A stretch of 64,000 bases of DNA from Actinomadura graeca (GCF_019175365.1 NZ_CP059572.1:5332001-5396000), one strand, 5' to 3'. Shown: positions 48,313 through 57,707, counted from the first letter of the stretch. The notes: generated by a model from the sequence alone, not told the origin. A program made the numbers and translations.

Positions 48313-50819
48313 TGGTCTTCCTCGCCTTCCGCTGCTTGATCGCCGATGGCCTCAGCCGCGTCGCTACGGCCCCGCCGAGAGCCGCGCTGGTACGAGCCCA
48401 TGATCCGCTTGATCTCCTCGGGCGGACGTCCGGGATCGTCCTCCTCGTCCGGCTGCTCGGCGACGACCGGCTCGTCGGTGCGCAGGGGCTCGGCGAGGTT
48501 CGCCTGCGGCACCCGGACGGGCAGGCCGGACGGGGTCGTGGAGATCTCGGGCACGGGTGACTGGTCCTCCGGCTCGGTGGTTTCGTGTTGCCCCCCGTCC
48601 GACGCCCCGTCCGGCGGCCCTTCGCCGGTGTCCGCGGGTTCGACCAGCCGGTGTCTGCCGGTCGTCGTCGACCGGTCGCGCGGGACGGTGTCGTCGTGGG
48701 AGCGTGTCCCGCGCGCGGGGTCGTCCTGCCGGTCGGGCAGGGAAGTCGTGTCGCCGCCGTCCCCCCGGCCGGGCGGCTCGGGCGCGGGCGGCGGCACCGC
48801 CACCAGCGCCGGCCCGGACGGCTGGCCCGTCATCGTCAGCGTCCCGATCGCGTGCTGGCCCGAGCCGCCGCCGACCGCCGCCGGCTGCCGCACCTCCAGC
48901 CCGTTCCGCGTGGTGGCCCCCGCGCCGACGGGCACCGGTCCCTCCTCGACCACCAGCTCCTTGGGGATGACCACCACGGCGGTGGTGCCGCCGTAGGCCG
49001 AGCGCTTCAGCGAGACCTGGAGCCCGTACCGCTCGGCGAGCTTGCTGACCACGTACAGCCCGAGCTGCACCGAGCTCTGCAGGTTGAACTCCGGCGGGTC
49101 CGCGATCCGCTCGTTGATCTCGGTGAGCTTCTCCTCGGTCATGCCGAGCCCGCGGTCCTCGATGTCGATGGCGAACCCGCTCGCGACGAGGTGGCCGCTG
49201 ACCTGCACGACGGTGTCGGGCGGCGAGAACGACACCGCGTTCTCGATCAGCTCGGCCAGCAGGTGGGTGACGTCGCCGACCGCCCGCCCGGCCAGCTCGT
49301 ACTGCCCCAGCGGCAGGACGGTGACCCGGGTGTAGTCCTCGACCTCGCCGACCGCGGCGCGGATGACGTCCACCATCGGCACCGCGTTGCGCCACCCGCG
49401 GGCGGGCAGCGAACCCGAGAGCACGATCAGGTTCTCCGCGTTGCGCCGCATGCGGGTCGCGAGGTGGTCGAGCCGGAACAGCTCCTCCAGGTCCTTGACC
49501 TCGATGTCGCGGCGCCGCTCCATGGTGTCGAGCATGGTCAGCTGCCGGTGCACGAGCGTCTGCGTCCGGCGCGCCAGGCTCAGCAGGACGTCGCGGATGC
49601 CGCGGCGCAGCTCGGCCTGCTCGACGGCGGTGCGGATCGCGGTCTCCTGGACGGCGTTGAACGCCCGTCCCACCTGGCCGATCTCGTCACTGCCGAACTC
49701 CAGCGGCGGCGCCTCGACCGCGACGTCCACCTCCTCCCCGTGCCCGAGCCGCTCGACGACCCCCGGCAGCCGCTGCTCGGCCAGCTCCCACGCCGCCTGC
49801 CGCAGCCGCTCCAGCTGCCGCACGAGCGCCCGCGCCGTCGTGATCGACACGATCACCGACGCGATGACCGCCAGCAGCCCGAGCCCGCCCGCGAGCACCA
49901 GCCGCAGGATGACGCCGATGGCCACGGGCTTCGCCCGGTTCACCAGCCGCTCGCCACCGTTGAGGACGACGTCCTCCAGCCCGGCCAGGACCGTTTCCAT
50001 CGACGACCGCCACTCTTCGGACTTCACACGCAGCGGCGCGCCGGGGCGTCCTTGGTAGACGTGGTCCTCAAGGAAGCGGAGCCGCTTGTACGGCGCGCTG
50101 TTCGTCAGGGCCCTGTACTCGGCCAGATCGTCGGGAGGCAACTCGGCGGCGGCCTCGTCGTGCAGGTACCGCTGCGTGCCCACGAGCGAGACGAACTGGG
50201 CGTGGTCGGCGGCGGTGAGGCGGCCGGCGGCCAGCGCGCCCGACAGGAGCGCGTCCTCACGGGCGAGGATCTCCTTGGCCCGGGTGAGCGAGTTGAGGGC
50301 CCGGCTGTCCCTGGAGATGCCCTCGTCGTTCACGCCGCCCGCCGCGTTGTAGATGCGGAACGCGGAGTCGATGACCTCGTTGTAGGGCCTGACCGCCGTC
50401 TGCCGGTCGATCGTGCGGGAGTCAATGGCCGCCCGTCCGGGCGCGATGCCGTCGAGTTCGTCGAGTGACTCTTTGATGCGCTTCTCAAGCGTCCCGCCGC
50501 CGGTGCCCAGCATGTTGCCGCTTCCGGCGCGCTTGCGGAACGTGTCCTGCGAGCGATCGACGTGCTCGCGCTGGGCGAGGAGCGCCTGCCGCTGCTGGGT
50601 GCCCGGGCTGCTGAGATAGATCGTTGAGAGCTTGCGTTCCTCCTGGAGGTCGGTCACGAGCGTGACCATCGGCCGTGTGACGTTCTGGTCGATCGAGCTG
50701 GCGGAGAGAAGGGTCAGCCCTTCCCGGAGGGTGACCCACGCGGCGAATGCCCACAACGCGATGAGGGACGCGAGCAGGGCCGTGATCTTTGTCCGCAGAC
50801 GCGTGTTGCGGATGCGCAT
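48309..50819 (-). CDS. cvnA: Conservon sensor histidine kinase with NIT domain
   Basis: An 836-residue membrane sensor and first gene of the conservon. A helix at about 12-32 leads into an outer nitrate/nitrite-sensing-like (NIT) domain (about 45-290); a second helix lies at about 305-330, then a HAMP-like segment. The region LARRTQTLVHRQLTMLDTME holds a candidate His, and an ATPase domain follows with LLAELIENAVSFSPPDT (N box) and IEDRGLGMTEEKL (G1). Residues 650-836 are a Pro/Asp/Glu-rich tail. No response regulator lies nearby, as usual for conservons. The 213-base gap upstream holds a CRP-like box. Confidence 0.9.
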   Translation of the reverse strand: MRIRNTRLRTKITALLASLIALWAFAAWVTLREGLTLLSASSIDQNVTRPMVTLVTDLQEERKLSTIYLSSPGTQQRQALLAQREHVDRSQDTFRKRAGSGNMLGTGGGTLEKRIKESLDELDGIAPGRAAIDSRTIDRQTAVRPYNEVIDSAFRIYNAAGGVNDEGISRDSRALNSLTRAKEILAREDALLSGALAAGRLTAADHAQFVSLVGTQRYLHDEAAAELPPDDLAEYRALTNSAPYKRLRFLEDHVYQGRPGAPLRVKSEEWRSSMETVLAGLEDVVLNGGERLVNRAKPVAIGVILRLVLAGGLGLLAVIASVIVSITTARALVRQLERLRQAAWELAEQRLPGVVERLGHGEEVDVAVEAPPLEFGSDEIGQVGRAFNAVQETAIRTAVEQAELRRGIRDVLLSLARRTQTLVHRQLTMLDTMERRRDIEVKDLEELFRLDHLATRMRRNAENLIVLSGSLPARGWRNAVPMVDVIRAAVGEVEDYTRVTVLPLGQYELAGRAVGDVTHLLAELIENAVSFSPPDTVVQVSGHLVASGFAIDIEDRGLGMTEEKLTEINERIADPPEFNLQSSVQLGLYVVSKLAERYGLQVSLKRSAYGGTTAVVVIPKELVVEEGPVPVGAGATTRNGLEVRQPAAVGGGSGQHAIGTLTMTGQPSGPALVAVPPPAPEPPGRGDGGDTTSLPDRQDDPARGTRSHDDTVPRDRSTTTGRHRLVEPADTGEGPPDGASDGGQHETTEPEDQSPVPEISTTPSGLPVRVPQANLAEPLRTDEPVVAEQPDEEDDPGRPPEEIKRIMGSYQRGSRRGRSDAAEAIGDQAAEGEEDQ

Positions 50820-51014
50820 CTACCTGTCCTCAACGAGTTCCGGAAGGACTCGCGGTCCGTCACGAGGTGTCGCCGACTTCGAGCCGCTGCTGTCCAGGGC
50901 GTGCGATGCGGTGGGGGTCGCCGCTCCCGCACAGCGCAGTACCTTAGCAACGTTGAGGGTTCAAATGATGCATTTTGTCCACACGAGAAGAGCGTTTGCC
51001 CTTGACATGCGAAT

Positions 51015-51030
51015 TGTGATCTGCGTTACA
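51015..51030. promoter_or_regulatory. CRP-like box upstream of the conservon
   Basis: TGTGATCTGCGTTACA matches the CRP/Crp consensus TGTGA-N6-TCACA at nine of ten positions. It lies at the very 3' end of the cyclase gene, about 200 bases ahead of the sensor kinase start on the minus strand. The rest of the 213-base gap is AT-rich near 50940-51000 but I found no convincing -35/-10 pair. Confidence 0.35.
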
Positions 51031-51032
51031 CG

Positions 51033-52763
51033 CTATCGGTCGTCGGCGATCCGTCCCCGGGCTGGCCGGGAGGTGTCCGCGAGGTGAAGGGCCGACATGA
51101 CAGCGGCCCGAACAATCGCTCTCGGATAGTAAAGGTCCTTGTCATGCCAGAGGGCGGGTCCGGAGTCCTTCTCAAGTGTGTCGCGTGTCACTTCGAGGAG
51201 AAATTTATAACCCCGGGTGAAAGATTCTTCCACCCCTCCGCGTGCGGATCCTGTGAGCGCCAGGATTTGCAGCCCATAGGCGGTCTCCTCCGCGGAGCCG
51301 TCCCAGAGCCCCCAGGAGCCATCCGGACGTTGAGTGTTCACGACCCACTCGCGTGCGCGCTGCACGGTGTCCACAGCGGCGCTCCCGCCGAACTCGCCCA
51401 GCGCGAGGGCGCAGCAGACAGTCGCGTAATACGGTGAGGCGTGCCATCGGTCGCGCCAGCTCCCGTCCGTTCGCTGCCTGTCGCACAGCAGACGCGTGAC
51501 CTTCCCGACAGCCGCCCTGCATCGATCCGCCGAGGCGCCCACGGTCGATGGTGCCCCCCGGACGGCGCGGAGGTGCTGGCCGAAGGCGTCGAGCACATGG
51601 GCGTTGACCGTGACCGAGAACCCCTGCTCGCCCTGCCACGTGCAGAAATGCGTCTCCGTTTCGAATTGCCACAGGGGGTCGGGCGTGTGCGGCATCCCCA
51701 GCAGCCCGAGGGCGTAGAGGCTCATGGCCGTTGTGTCGGCGTCCGCGGGCAGCCCGTCGGCGGCCGCCGCACCATTCGGCCCGAGAGCCGAGGCGAGCTC
51801 GACGACGATCTGCCGCGGCGCCCGGACCGTCAGCCCCGCGCGTGCCAGACCGCTCAGCACCCATGACCTCTCGAACGCGGTGACCGGTATCCCGCAGGGT
51901 GCAAGATCGCCGTGCTCGTTCACCACGTTCTCAAGGAATCGTCTGGCGCGGGCACGAGGACCGTCTGTGCCGACCTCGTCTCGCCCGCCGTCCTCGGTGG
52001 CGTCGCCCAACCATGCCGCCGTAGCCGCGGCTGAAGCCCCGACCGTTCCGGTGTGCTCGGGACGGATGGCCGGATGCCCCCGCGCCGCCGACCCGGTGAC
52101 CTCCAGCGCGTGAAGGATCTTCACCGGCAGACCCGTCCCGCCCCGCATGGCCGCCCGGACCATCGCCAGCCGAGCGCCGTCGACGCCCGCGGGAGGGCTC
52201 AACCGCCCGCTGAACGTGACACGGGCGAGCGCTGTCGGCGGTGCCGAGCGTTCGCCGTCCAGATGGCCGTTGATCGCGTCGGTCAGCGCGGCCACGATCA
52301 GGTCGAGCGCCGGCGTGTCCGGGACGGCGGACGCGTCCATGGAGGGCAGTAGGCGGAACAGCAGTCGCAGTCCGCGCTCGGCCGTTCCGAGCAGGACCGC
52401 CGGACCCGGGTACGGTGCCACCTCGCCCGCGTCGTCCGTCCCAGGTGCCTCCACCTCGCCGGTGGGCACCCGGCCGAGGCTCGCGAGAACCGCCTCGACG
52501 GCACTCAGGGTCGGCACGATCGAATAGCCGCAAGGCCCGCCCCAGCCGCCGTCCGGGCGCTGCGAGCCGACCAGGTACGCCAGCCGCCGCTGGTGGCCGG
52601 TGAGCCAGGGCGCGAGCGTCACCAGCCTCCCCGTCTCGTAGACCGATGCGGACACCTGGCCCCAGGGTGCCGTTAGGAGGCTGCCGACCAGGTCCCGTAC
52701 GGTGGCCGGGATGTCGATGACCTCCGTGGCCCTTGCCGCAGGCATCGCATCGCCGATGGTCAC
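51033..52763 (-). CDS. Class II diterpene cyclase (prenyl diphosphate cyclase)
   Basis: A 576-residue beta-gamma type terpene cyclase. Class II cyclases protonate an alkene; here the acid motif DxDD appears as DADTTAM (341-347), the DxDTT variant known from a mycobacterial halimadienyl diphosphate synthase. Squalene-cyclase-like repeats are visible at SQRPDGGWG (68-76) and near the C-terminus (QRTDGSW, TQRPDGSWG). There is no class I DDxxD motif, so the product should be a cyclic diphosphate passed to the class I enzyme encoded just upstream, with which it overlaps by four bases. Geranylgeranyl diphosphate as substrate is inferred from the family. Confidence 0.85.
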   Translation of the reverse strand: MTIGDAMPAARATEVIDIPATVRDLVGSLLTAPWGQVSASVYETGRLVTLAPWLTGHQRRLAYLVGSQRPDGGWGGPCGYSIVPTLSAVEAVLASLGRVPTGEVEAPGTDDAGEVAPYPGPAVLLGTAERGLRLLFRLLPSMDASAVPDTPALDLIVAALTDAINGHLDGERSAPPTALARVTFSGRLSPPAGVDGARLAMVRAAMRGGTGLPVKILHALEVTGSAARGHPAIRPEHTGTVGASAAATAAWLGDATEDGGRDEVGTDGPRARARRFLENVVNEHGDLAPCGIPVTAFERSWVLSGLARAGLTVRAPRQIVVELASALGPNGAAAADGLPADADTTAMSLYALGLLGMPHTPDPLWQFETETHFCTWQGEQGFSVTVNAHVLDAFGQHLRAVRGAPSTVGASADRCRAAVGKVTRLLCDRQRTDGSWRDRWHASPYYATVCCALALGEFGGSAAVDTVQRAREWVVNTQRPDGSWGLWDGSAEETAYGLQILALTGSARGGVEESFTRGYKFLLEVTRDTLEKDSGPALWHDKDLYYPRAIVRAAVMSALHLADTSRPARGRIADDR

Positions 52764-53671
52764 AGCGCCCCCCAGTAGTCGGTGACGCCGTAGAAGCCCG
52801 TGCTGAACCCGATCTGTCGTTCCAAGTAGGTGGCCGCCTCAAGGCAGTCGGGCTTGAGGGGCTCGATCAGCTCGCGGCTGTGAGCGATCAGGGCCTCGAT
52901 GCGGGCTCGCACCTCGGACCGCTCCAGGCCGAGCATCAGGGCGTTAAGGTCCCCCCACTCGACGTCGCGTCGGTACGTGGCGAGGTCGTTGAGCAGCCTC
53001 AGAATGCGCTGCACTTCCTGGCTCGCCGACCACAGCTCGTCGATGCGGGCGACGGTCATCGTGTCCCCGCGGTGGATCCAGTGGGAGATGTTGACCCAGG
53101 TGGTGCCGAAATTGTCGGCGTTGGCGAGGTACTCCTCGAACGTCGGCAGCCCGCCGGTGCCCTCGGCACGGGCCGTCTTCCACTCCCACTCCCGCGCCAT
53201 GGCGGCCAGCCACCGGGCGAACTGGTCGCGCCAGGCAGGCAGGATGGCGGCGGCCGGCCCGTCTGCGAGATCCTTCACGATCTCCGCCAGGAAGGTCGTG
53301 ATCGGGCCGGAGCGGACCGGATCATCACCGTCCGCCACTGACAGGCAGTCGGCGATGAGGTCCTGGACCTCCTCCCGTGTCCCGGCCACGTAGTCGATCT
53401 GCCAGTCGGCGGCGAAGTTCCACATCGAGGTCTTGATCGCCATGCGCAGTCCGGCGGCGTCCTCCCACGGGGATCCGTAGGCGTTCGCGAGTGCGACCCC
53501 GGTGAAGAGCCGCTCGTCGAAGGGTTTGCGGGGGAACAGGTCGGGATAGGCGTCGACGCACGCCTTCAGGTCCCTCCGGCATTCCAATGCCAGCGCACAG
53601 ATCCTGCCGTGCTCGGCCGCGGACACGATCTCACTCCCGGCCGACGGTGCCGGGACCACGCGGGGTGCCAT
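52760..53671 (-). CDS. Class I terpene synthase
   Basis: A 303-residue alpha-domain terpene synthase. The metal motif is unusual: the position of DDxxD reads ADWQID (Asp89 and Asp93), so the first Asp of the pair is Ala. The second motif NDLATYRRD (228-236) fits NSE/DTE with Asp for the last Glu. Typical flanking segments are MWNFAADWQIDY and ILRLLNDLATYRRD. It would ionise the cyclised diphosphate from the class II enzyme. The ATG at 53671 overlaps the P450 stop and the stop overlaps the cyclase start, so all three genes are coupled. Confidence 0.85.
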   Translation of the reverse strand: MAPRVVPAPSAGSEIVSAAEHGRICALALECRRDLKACVDAYPDLFPRKPFDERLFTGVALANAYGSPWEDAAGLRMAIKTSMWNFAADWQIDYVAGTREEVQDLIADCLSVADGDDPVRSGPITTFLAEIVKDLADGPAAAILPAWRDQFARWLAAMAREWEWKTARAEGTGGLPTFEEYLANADNFGTTWVNISHWIHRGDTMTVARIDELWSASQEVQRILRLLNDLATYRRDVEWGDLNALMLGLERSEVRARIEALIAHSRELIEPLKPDCLEAATYLERQIGFSTGFYGVTDYWGAL

Positions 53672-55026
53672 CAGCGTTCGACCCGACGCAGGTGGAGGAG
53701 GACCGGTTCGCGAGGTTTCAGGGTGATGTCCACCCGCGGCTCGACCGGCGAGGTGTTCTGGAGGACGGGCCGGAACCGGCTCAGGAGCGTGGCGAGGATG
53801 AGAGGGGCCTCCAGGAAGAAGAAGACGCGGCCCGCGCACTGGTTGGGCCCTCCGCCGAAGGCCATGTAGGCAAAACGGTGCCGCGTCTCGCCCGGGGCGA
53901 AACGCTCGGGGTCGAAGACGCCGGGCTCCGGCCAGACGTCGGGCAGCCGGTGGGTGAGGAAGGGAGAGATGATCACGGTGGAACCGGCGCGGACGCGTAT
54001 CCCATCGATGACGTCGTCGGCCGCGACCGTGCGCGGCGTGATCCACGCCACCGAGTACATGCGCAGAACCTCGTGCAGGAACTTCTTGGTGTACACCAGC
54101 TTCGGAAGGTGGTCGAAACCGGGCGCGTCCGTCCCGACCACGCTGTCGATCTCGTCGTAGAGCCTTGCGCGGATCTCCGGATGGGAGTCCAGCGCCGCCC
54201 ACAGGAACGACAGGGCCGAGACCGTGGTGTCGGTGCTCGCGACGAACAGGCCGACCACCCCGTCCCGCACTGCCTGGTCGTCGACGCCCCGCCCCGCGTC
54301 ATCACGCGCCCGGATCATCATCGACACGACGTCGCGCCCCTCGGCGCCCTCGCGGCGCGCTTTCGCGACGATGGGGAAGATGAGATCGTCAACGGCCTCG
54401 ACGCAGCGGTTGAAGGCCCGGTCGCCGGGAAGCGGGATCGAGAGCGGCACGAACGGCATCAGCATCCGTGATCGGAACGAGGACGTCGTCGCGGTGACCA
54501 GCACGCGGCCGAGCTCGTCGATCCCGGACAGCGAGATACGGTCCCCGACGAGCACGCGGATGATCGTCCGGTACACGACACGGGTCATCTCCGCGAAGGC
54601 GTCCACCGGCCGTCCGGGCCGGACCCGGGCGGCGAGATCGTCGATGGCCTCGGCGATGGTCGCCGTCATCTCGTCCGCGATGGCCATGGTGCTCGGCCCG
54701 GACAGCAGCGTTTGGAAGACCTTGCGTTTGACGGGCCAGCTCGGGTCGGCGTCGGACCCCTCACCCGTAAGCCGGCTGAGAGGTTTCCACATCATGCCTT
54801 CCCTGCGGTAGTTCACCACGTTGTCGCGCAGGACGTGCTGGAGGTGCTCGGGGTGAGTGATCAAGTAGGGGCGGAACGGGCCCAGGTTCACCCGCGCGAT
54901 CTCGCCGTCGGCCTCCCTGCCGATCGCCTCGAACGCTCTCAGTGGATTTCGCAAGAGCCCTGGCAGGTGGCTGATCGAGAGCGTCTTGGCTTCACGGACG
55001 GAGCGGGTACCGGCATCGAGGGACAT
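53671..55026 (-). CDS. Cytochrome P450
   Basis: A 451-residue P450. The I-helix segment ASTDTT lies at 263-268, ExxR at 319-322 (EVLR), and the haem loop at 390-399 reads FGGGPNQCAG with Cys397; the usual Arg two residues ahead of the Cys is Asn-Gln here, so haem propionate contacts may differ. SDADPSWPVKRKVFQ and WITPRTVAADDVIDG are normal P450 blocks. First gene of the terpene unit, so it probably oxidises the diterpene product. No ferredoxin gene is nearby. The start ATG at 55026 follows AAAGGGTCC only loosely. Confidence 0.9.
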   Translation of the reverse strand: MSLDAGTRSVREAKTLSISHLPGLLRNPLRAFEAIGREADGEIARVNLGPFRPYLITHPEHLQHVLRDNVVNYRREGMMWKPLSRLTGEGSDADPSWPVKRKVFQTLLSGPSTMAIADEMTATIAEAIDDLAARVRPGRPVDAFAEMTRVVYRTIIRVLVGDRISLSGIDELGRVLVTATTSSFRSRMLMPFVPLSIPLPGDRAFNRCVEAVDDLIFPIVAKARREGAEGRDVVSMMIRARDDAGRGVDDQAVRDGVVGLFVASTDTTVSALSFLWAALDSHPEIRARLYDEIDSVVGTDAPGFDHLPKLVYTKKFLHEVLRMYSVAWITPRTVAADDVIDGIRVRAGSTVIISPFLTHRLPDVWPEPGVFDPERFAPGETRHRFAYMAFGGGPNQCAGRVFFFLEAPLILATLLSRFRPVLQNTSPVEPRVDITLKPREPVLLHLRRVER

Positions 55027-55111
55027 TCTGGACCCTTTGTGTCAAGAGGTGGCGCGGGTAGTCCAGGACGGTGGCTCGGAGGCGGACTCGGTGGTGCTTT
55101 ATGTGGTTTTG

Positions 55112-55124
55112 TGATCGATGATCA
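55112..55124. promoter_or_regulatory. TGATC-N3-GATCA dyad in the P450 leader
   Basis: TGATCGATGATCA has perfect 5-base arms. A second palindrome ATGATCAT lies at 55154-55161 inside the spacer of the candidate promoter. The pair brackets the proposed -10 box and could bind a regulator. Evidence is symmetry only. Confidence 0.3.
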
Positions 55125-55145
55125 GTTTTTGGGCGTTTCGAGGGA

Positions 55146-55174
55146 AGTATCACATGATCATTTGACGGAAACAA
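55146..55174 (-). promoter_or_regulatory. Candidate promoter of the P450-terpene unit
   Basis: On the minus strand TTGTTT (55174-55169) and GATACT (55151-55146) are 17 bases apart, with TGT just ahead of the -10 box (extended -10). The predicted start is near 55139, which gives a leader of about 110 bases. This sits in the 297-base gap between the P450 and the secreted-protein gene, an AT-rich stretch without genes. Confidence 0.45.
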
Positions 55175-55207
55175 GCGTCCTAATGGGAGGAATTGTGACT
55201 ATCCGCT

Positions 55208-55223
55208 TGTGATGTAGGTCACT
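55208..55223. promoter_or_regulatory. CRP-like box upstream of the terpene unit
   Basis: TGTGATGTAGGTCACT matches TGTGA-N6-TCACA at nine of ten positions. Its centre is about 76 bases ahead of the predicted transcription start of the P450 gene, a distance at which CRP-type activators can work. Confidence 0.45.
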
Positions 55224-55323
55224 TTGCAAGTGATTTGTCTCTGCCGTCAGTAGCGTCTGACAGCGCAAAAGTCGCACAAATGTTCGAACTGTCGGCCATC
55301 GAGATGTTTCGAAAACGCCGGGG

Positions 55324-55695
55324 TTACAGGTCGTTCGACGGGGTGAGCATGGCGGGCCATGCCAGTCCGTTGGAGACCTTGAACCTGCCGGAGACCGTGC
55401 GGGCGCCGCACCGCGCCTCGATGGTGTACATATCCGGCTTGACTTCGCGCTTGACGGTCGCGGTGCCGTGCCCGCGGCCGTCCAGAGGGGCCCGTCCGGT
55501 GAACGCCGCGGAGGCCGCGTCGCGCGGGCGGACGCACCCGGGGACCGACAACTGCACCCGCTGTCCGGGACGTGCCGCACCCGGCTCCACCGTGATCCTG
55601 CCGCGTCCCGTCGCCGTCGCCTGTCCCACCGCCGGTGCCGCGAGCCCCGCCGTGACGAGTGCGGTTCCCAACACGGTGACGCTGAGCAGGCGCAA
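55324..55695 (-). CDS. Small secreted protein
   Basis: A 123-residue protein with a signal peptide: MRLLSVTVLGTALVTAGLAA, with cleavage likely after AVGQA near residue 26. The mature part has two cysteines (VPGCVRP and EARCGAR) that may form a disulfide, and alternating strand pattern (ITVEPGAARPGQRVQL, YTIEARCG, VSGRFKV), suggesting an Ig-like sandwich. Family not recognised. It follows the RarD-like gene on the same strand with a 68-base gap. Confidence 0.65.
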   Translation of the reverse strand: MRLLSVTVLGTALVTAGLAAPAVGQATATGRGRITVEPGAARPGQRVQLSVPGCVRPRDAASAAFTGRAPLDGRGHGTATVKREVKPDMYTIEARCGARTVSGRFKVSNGLAWPAMLTPSNDL

Positions 55696-55763
55696 CGGGG
55701 CTCCTTGGCCGGGGGCGATGTGGCTTCCGGCACTCTAGTGGTTCAGGGGCCCGTGCTCCAGGG

Positions 55764-56672
55764 CTAGTGGACGGCCTCGGGCACCGGCTCGGGGAGCGGC
55801 CGCGTCCGTCGCGCGGCGCGCACCCCGTCCCATGTCAGGGCGATGAGGGCGAGCCACACCAGGAGGAATCCGGCCCAGCGGCTCGCGGGCATCCGCTCGT
55901 CCTGGACCAGCAGGCCGATGAGGAACTGCAGGATGGGCGCCAGGTACTGGAGCATGCCGATCGTGCTCAGGGGCAGCCGGATCGCCGCCGAGTTGAAGAG
56001 CAGCAGCGGGACCGCCGTCACGAGCCCCGCCCCCGCCACGAGCGCCGCGTGCCCGATCCCGTGGTGGCCGACCGCCGCGTCCCCCCGCACCTGGAGTGTC
56101 ACCGCGACCGCGAGCGCGGGCAGGAACATGACGGCCGTCTCGACGGTCAGGCTCTCCACCGAAGGCGTGTTCGCGAACTTCTTGAGCAGGCCATACGTCC
56201 CGAACGAGCACGCCAGGACCAGTGCGATCCAGGGCAGCCGCCCGTAGTCGACGGTCAGCAGCACGACCGCCGCCGTGCCCAGCCCGACCGCGGCCCACTG
56301 CCAGAACCGGAGCCGCTCCCGGAAGACGGCCACCCCGAACAGCACGCTGATCAGGGGGTTGATGAAGTACCCCAGCGCCCCCTCGATGGTGTGCCCGCTG
56401 TTGACCGCGTAGATGAAGGTGCCCCAGTTGGCGCTGACCAGCACCGCCGCCAGCGCCAGCAGCCCGGCCTGCCGCCACGTGATCGCCCGGAGCCTGCTCC
56501 AGTTCCGCCCGGCCGCGAGGATCGCGGCCACCGCGACCAGCGACCACATGATCCGGTGGGCCAGGATCTCCATCGCGCCCGCCGGCTTCAGCAGCGGCCA
56601 GTAGAGCGGGAACAACCCCCACAGAACGTAGGCTCCGGCCCCGTACAGCACACCACGCTTCACAAACGGCAC
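55764..56672 (-). CDS. rarD: RarD-type EamA family transporter
   Basis: A 302-residue, ten-helix transporter of the RarD branch (chloramphenicol-sensitive protein family). KRGVLYGAGAYVLWGLFPLYW at the start and ILAHRIMWSL are the family hallmarks; WGTFIYAVNSGHTIEGALGY and IGMLQYLAPILQFLIGLL occur further on. Substrate unknown. Divergent from msrA with 67 bases between them. Confidence 0.88.
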   Translation of the reverse strand: MPFVKRGVLYGAGAYVLWGLFPLYWPLLKPAGAMEILAHRIMWSLVAVAAILAAGRNWSRLRAITWRQAGLLALAAVLVSANWGTFIYAVNSGHTIEGALGYFINPLISVLFGVAVFRERLRFWQWAAVGLGTAAVVLLTVDYGRLPWIALVLACSFGTYGLLKKFANTPSVESLTVETAVMFLPALAVAVTLQVRGDAAVGHHGIGHAALVAGAGLVTAVPLLLFNSAAIRLPLSTIGMLQYLAPILQFLIGLLVQDERMPASRWAGFLLVWLALIALTWDGVRAARRTRPLPEPVPEAVH

Positions 56673-56739
56673 CCTAGCAGGACGTAATCACCCAAATAGA
56701 TCCACACTCATGACGCCGTCGCCGAGCTAACCTGAAGTC

Positions 56740-57390
<651 letters not shown>

Positions 57391-57465
57391 GACTGACCTT
57401 CCAGAACGCCCGAGCGAAGCCGGGGCACCCGCGTGCACGCTCCCTGGAAAGAATTGGCCGCGCAG

Positions 57466-57511
57466 ACAGCACAAAGCCCCGATCAACGAGATGATCAGGG
57501 CTTTGTGCTGT
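57466..57511. terminator. Strong bidirectional terminator between msrA and DUF397 gene
   Basis: ACAGCACAAAGCCC (57466-57479) pairs with GGGCTTTGTGCTGT (57498-57511), a perfect 14-bp stem, with an inner GATCA/TGATC stem. It lies between convergent genes. A decayed copy of the left arm and loop is present near 58016-58052. Confidence 0.85.
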
Positions 57512-57518
57512 TCGCCCG

Positions 57519-57707
57519 TCAGGGCATGTCGTGGTCACCACGCTTGATCGCGGTCACAAGCTCGCGGAAACTCACGGCGGGAAGCGCGAGCCTGGGACCC
57601 TCCGGATCCTTGCTGTCCCGGACACCCACGGTCGAGGGGAGGGCGGCCAGCTCTACGCAGGCCCCGCCTTCAGATGTGCTTTTGCTTGCTTTGCGCCATG
57701 TGGTCAT
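57519..57707 (-). CDS. DUF397 protein, copy 1
   Basis: A 62-residue DUF397 protein: TWRKASKSTSEGGACVELA, then VGVRDSKDPEGPRLALP and FRELVTAIKRG. These proteins are normally the partner of an upstream XRE/DUF5753 regulator and may act as a modulator. Its start overlaps (ATGA) the end of a DUF5753 fragment, as expected for the intact pair. Confidence 0.88.
   Translation of the reverse strand: MTTWRKASKSTSEGGACVELAALPSTVGVRDSKDPEGPRLALPAVSFRELVTAIKRGDHDMP

Noticed and set aside
51015..51030. A third Rex operator (TTGTGA-N6-TTACAC)
   Set aside because: The right arm departs from TCACAA at two of six bases; it fits the CRP-type consensus better.
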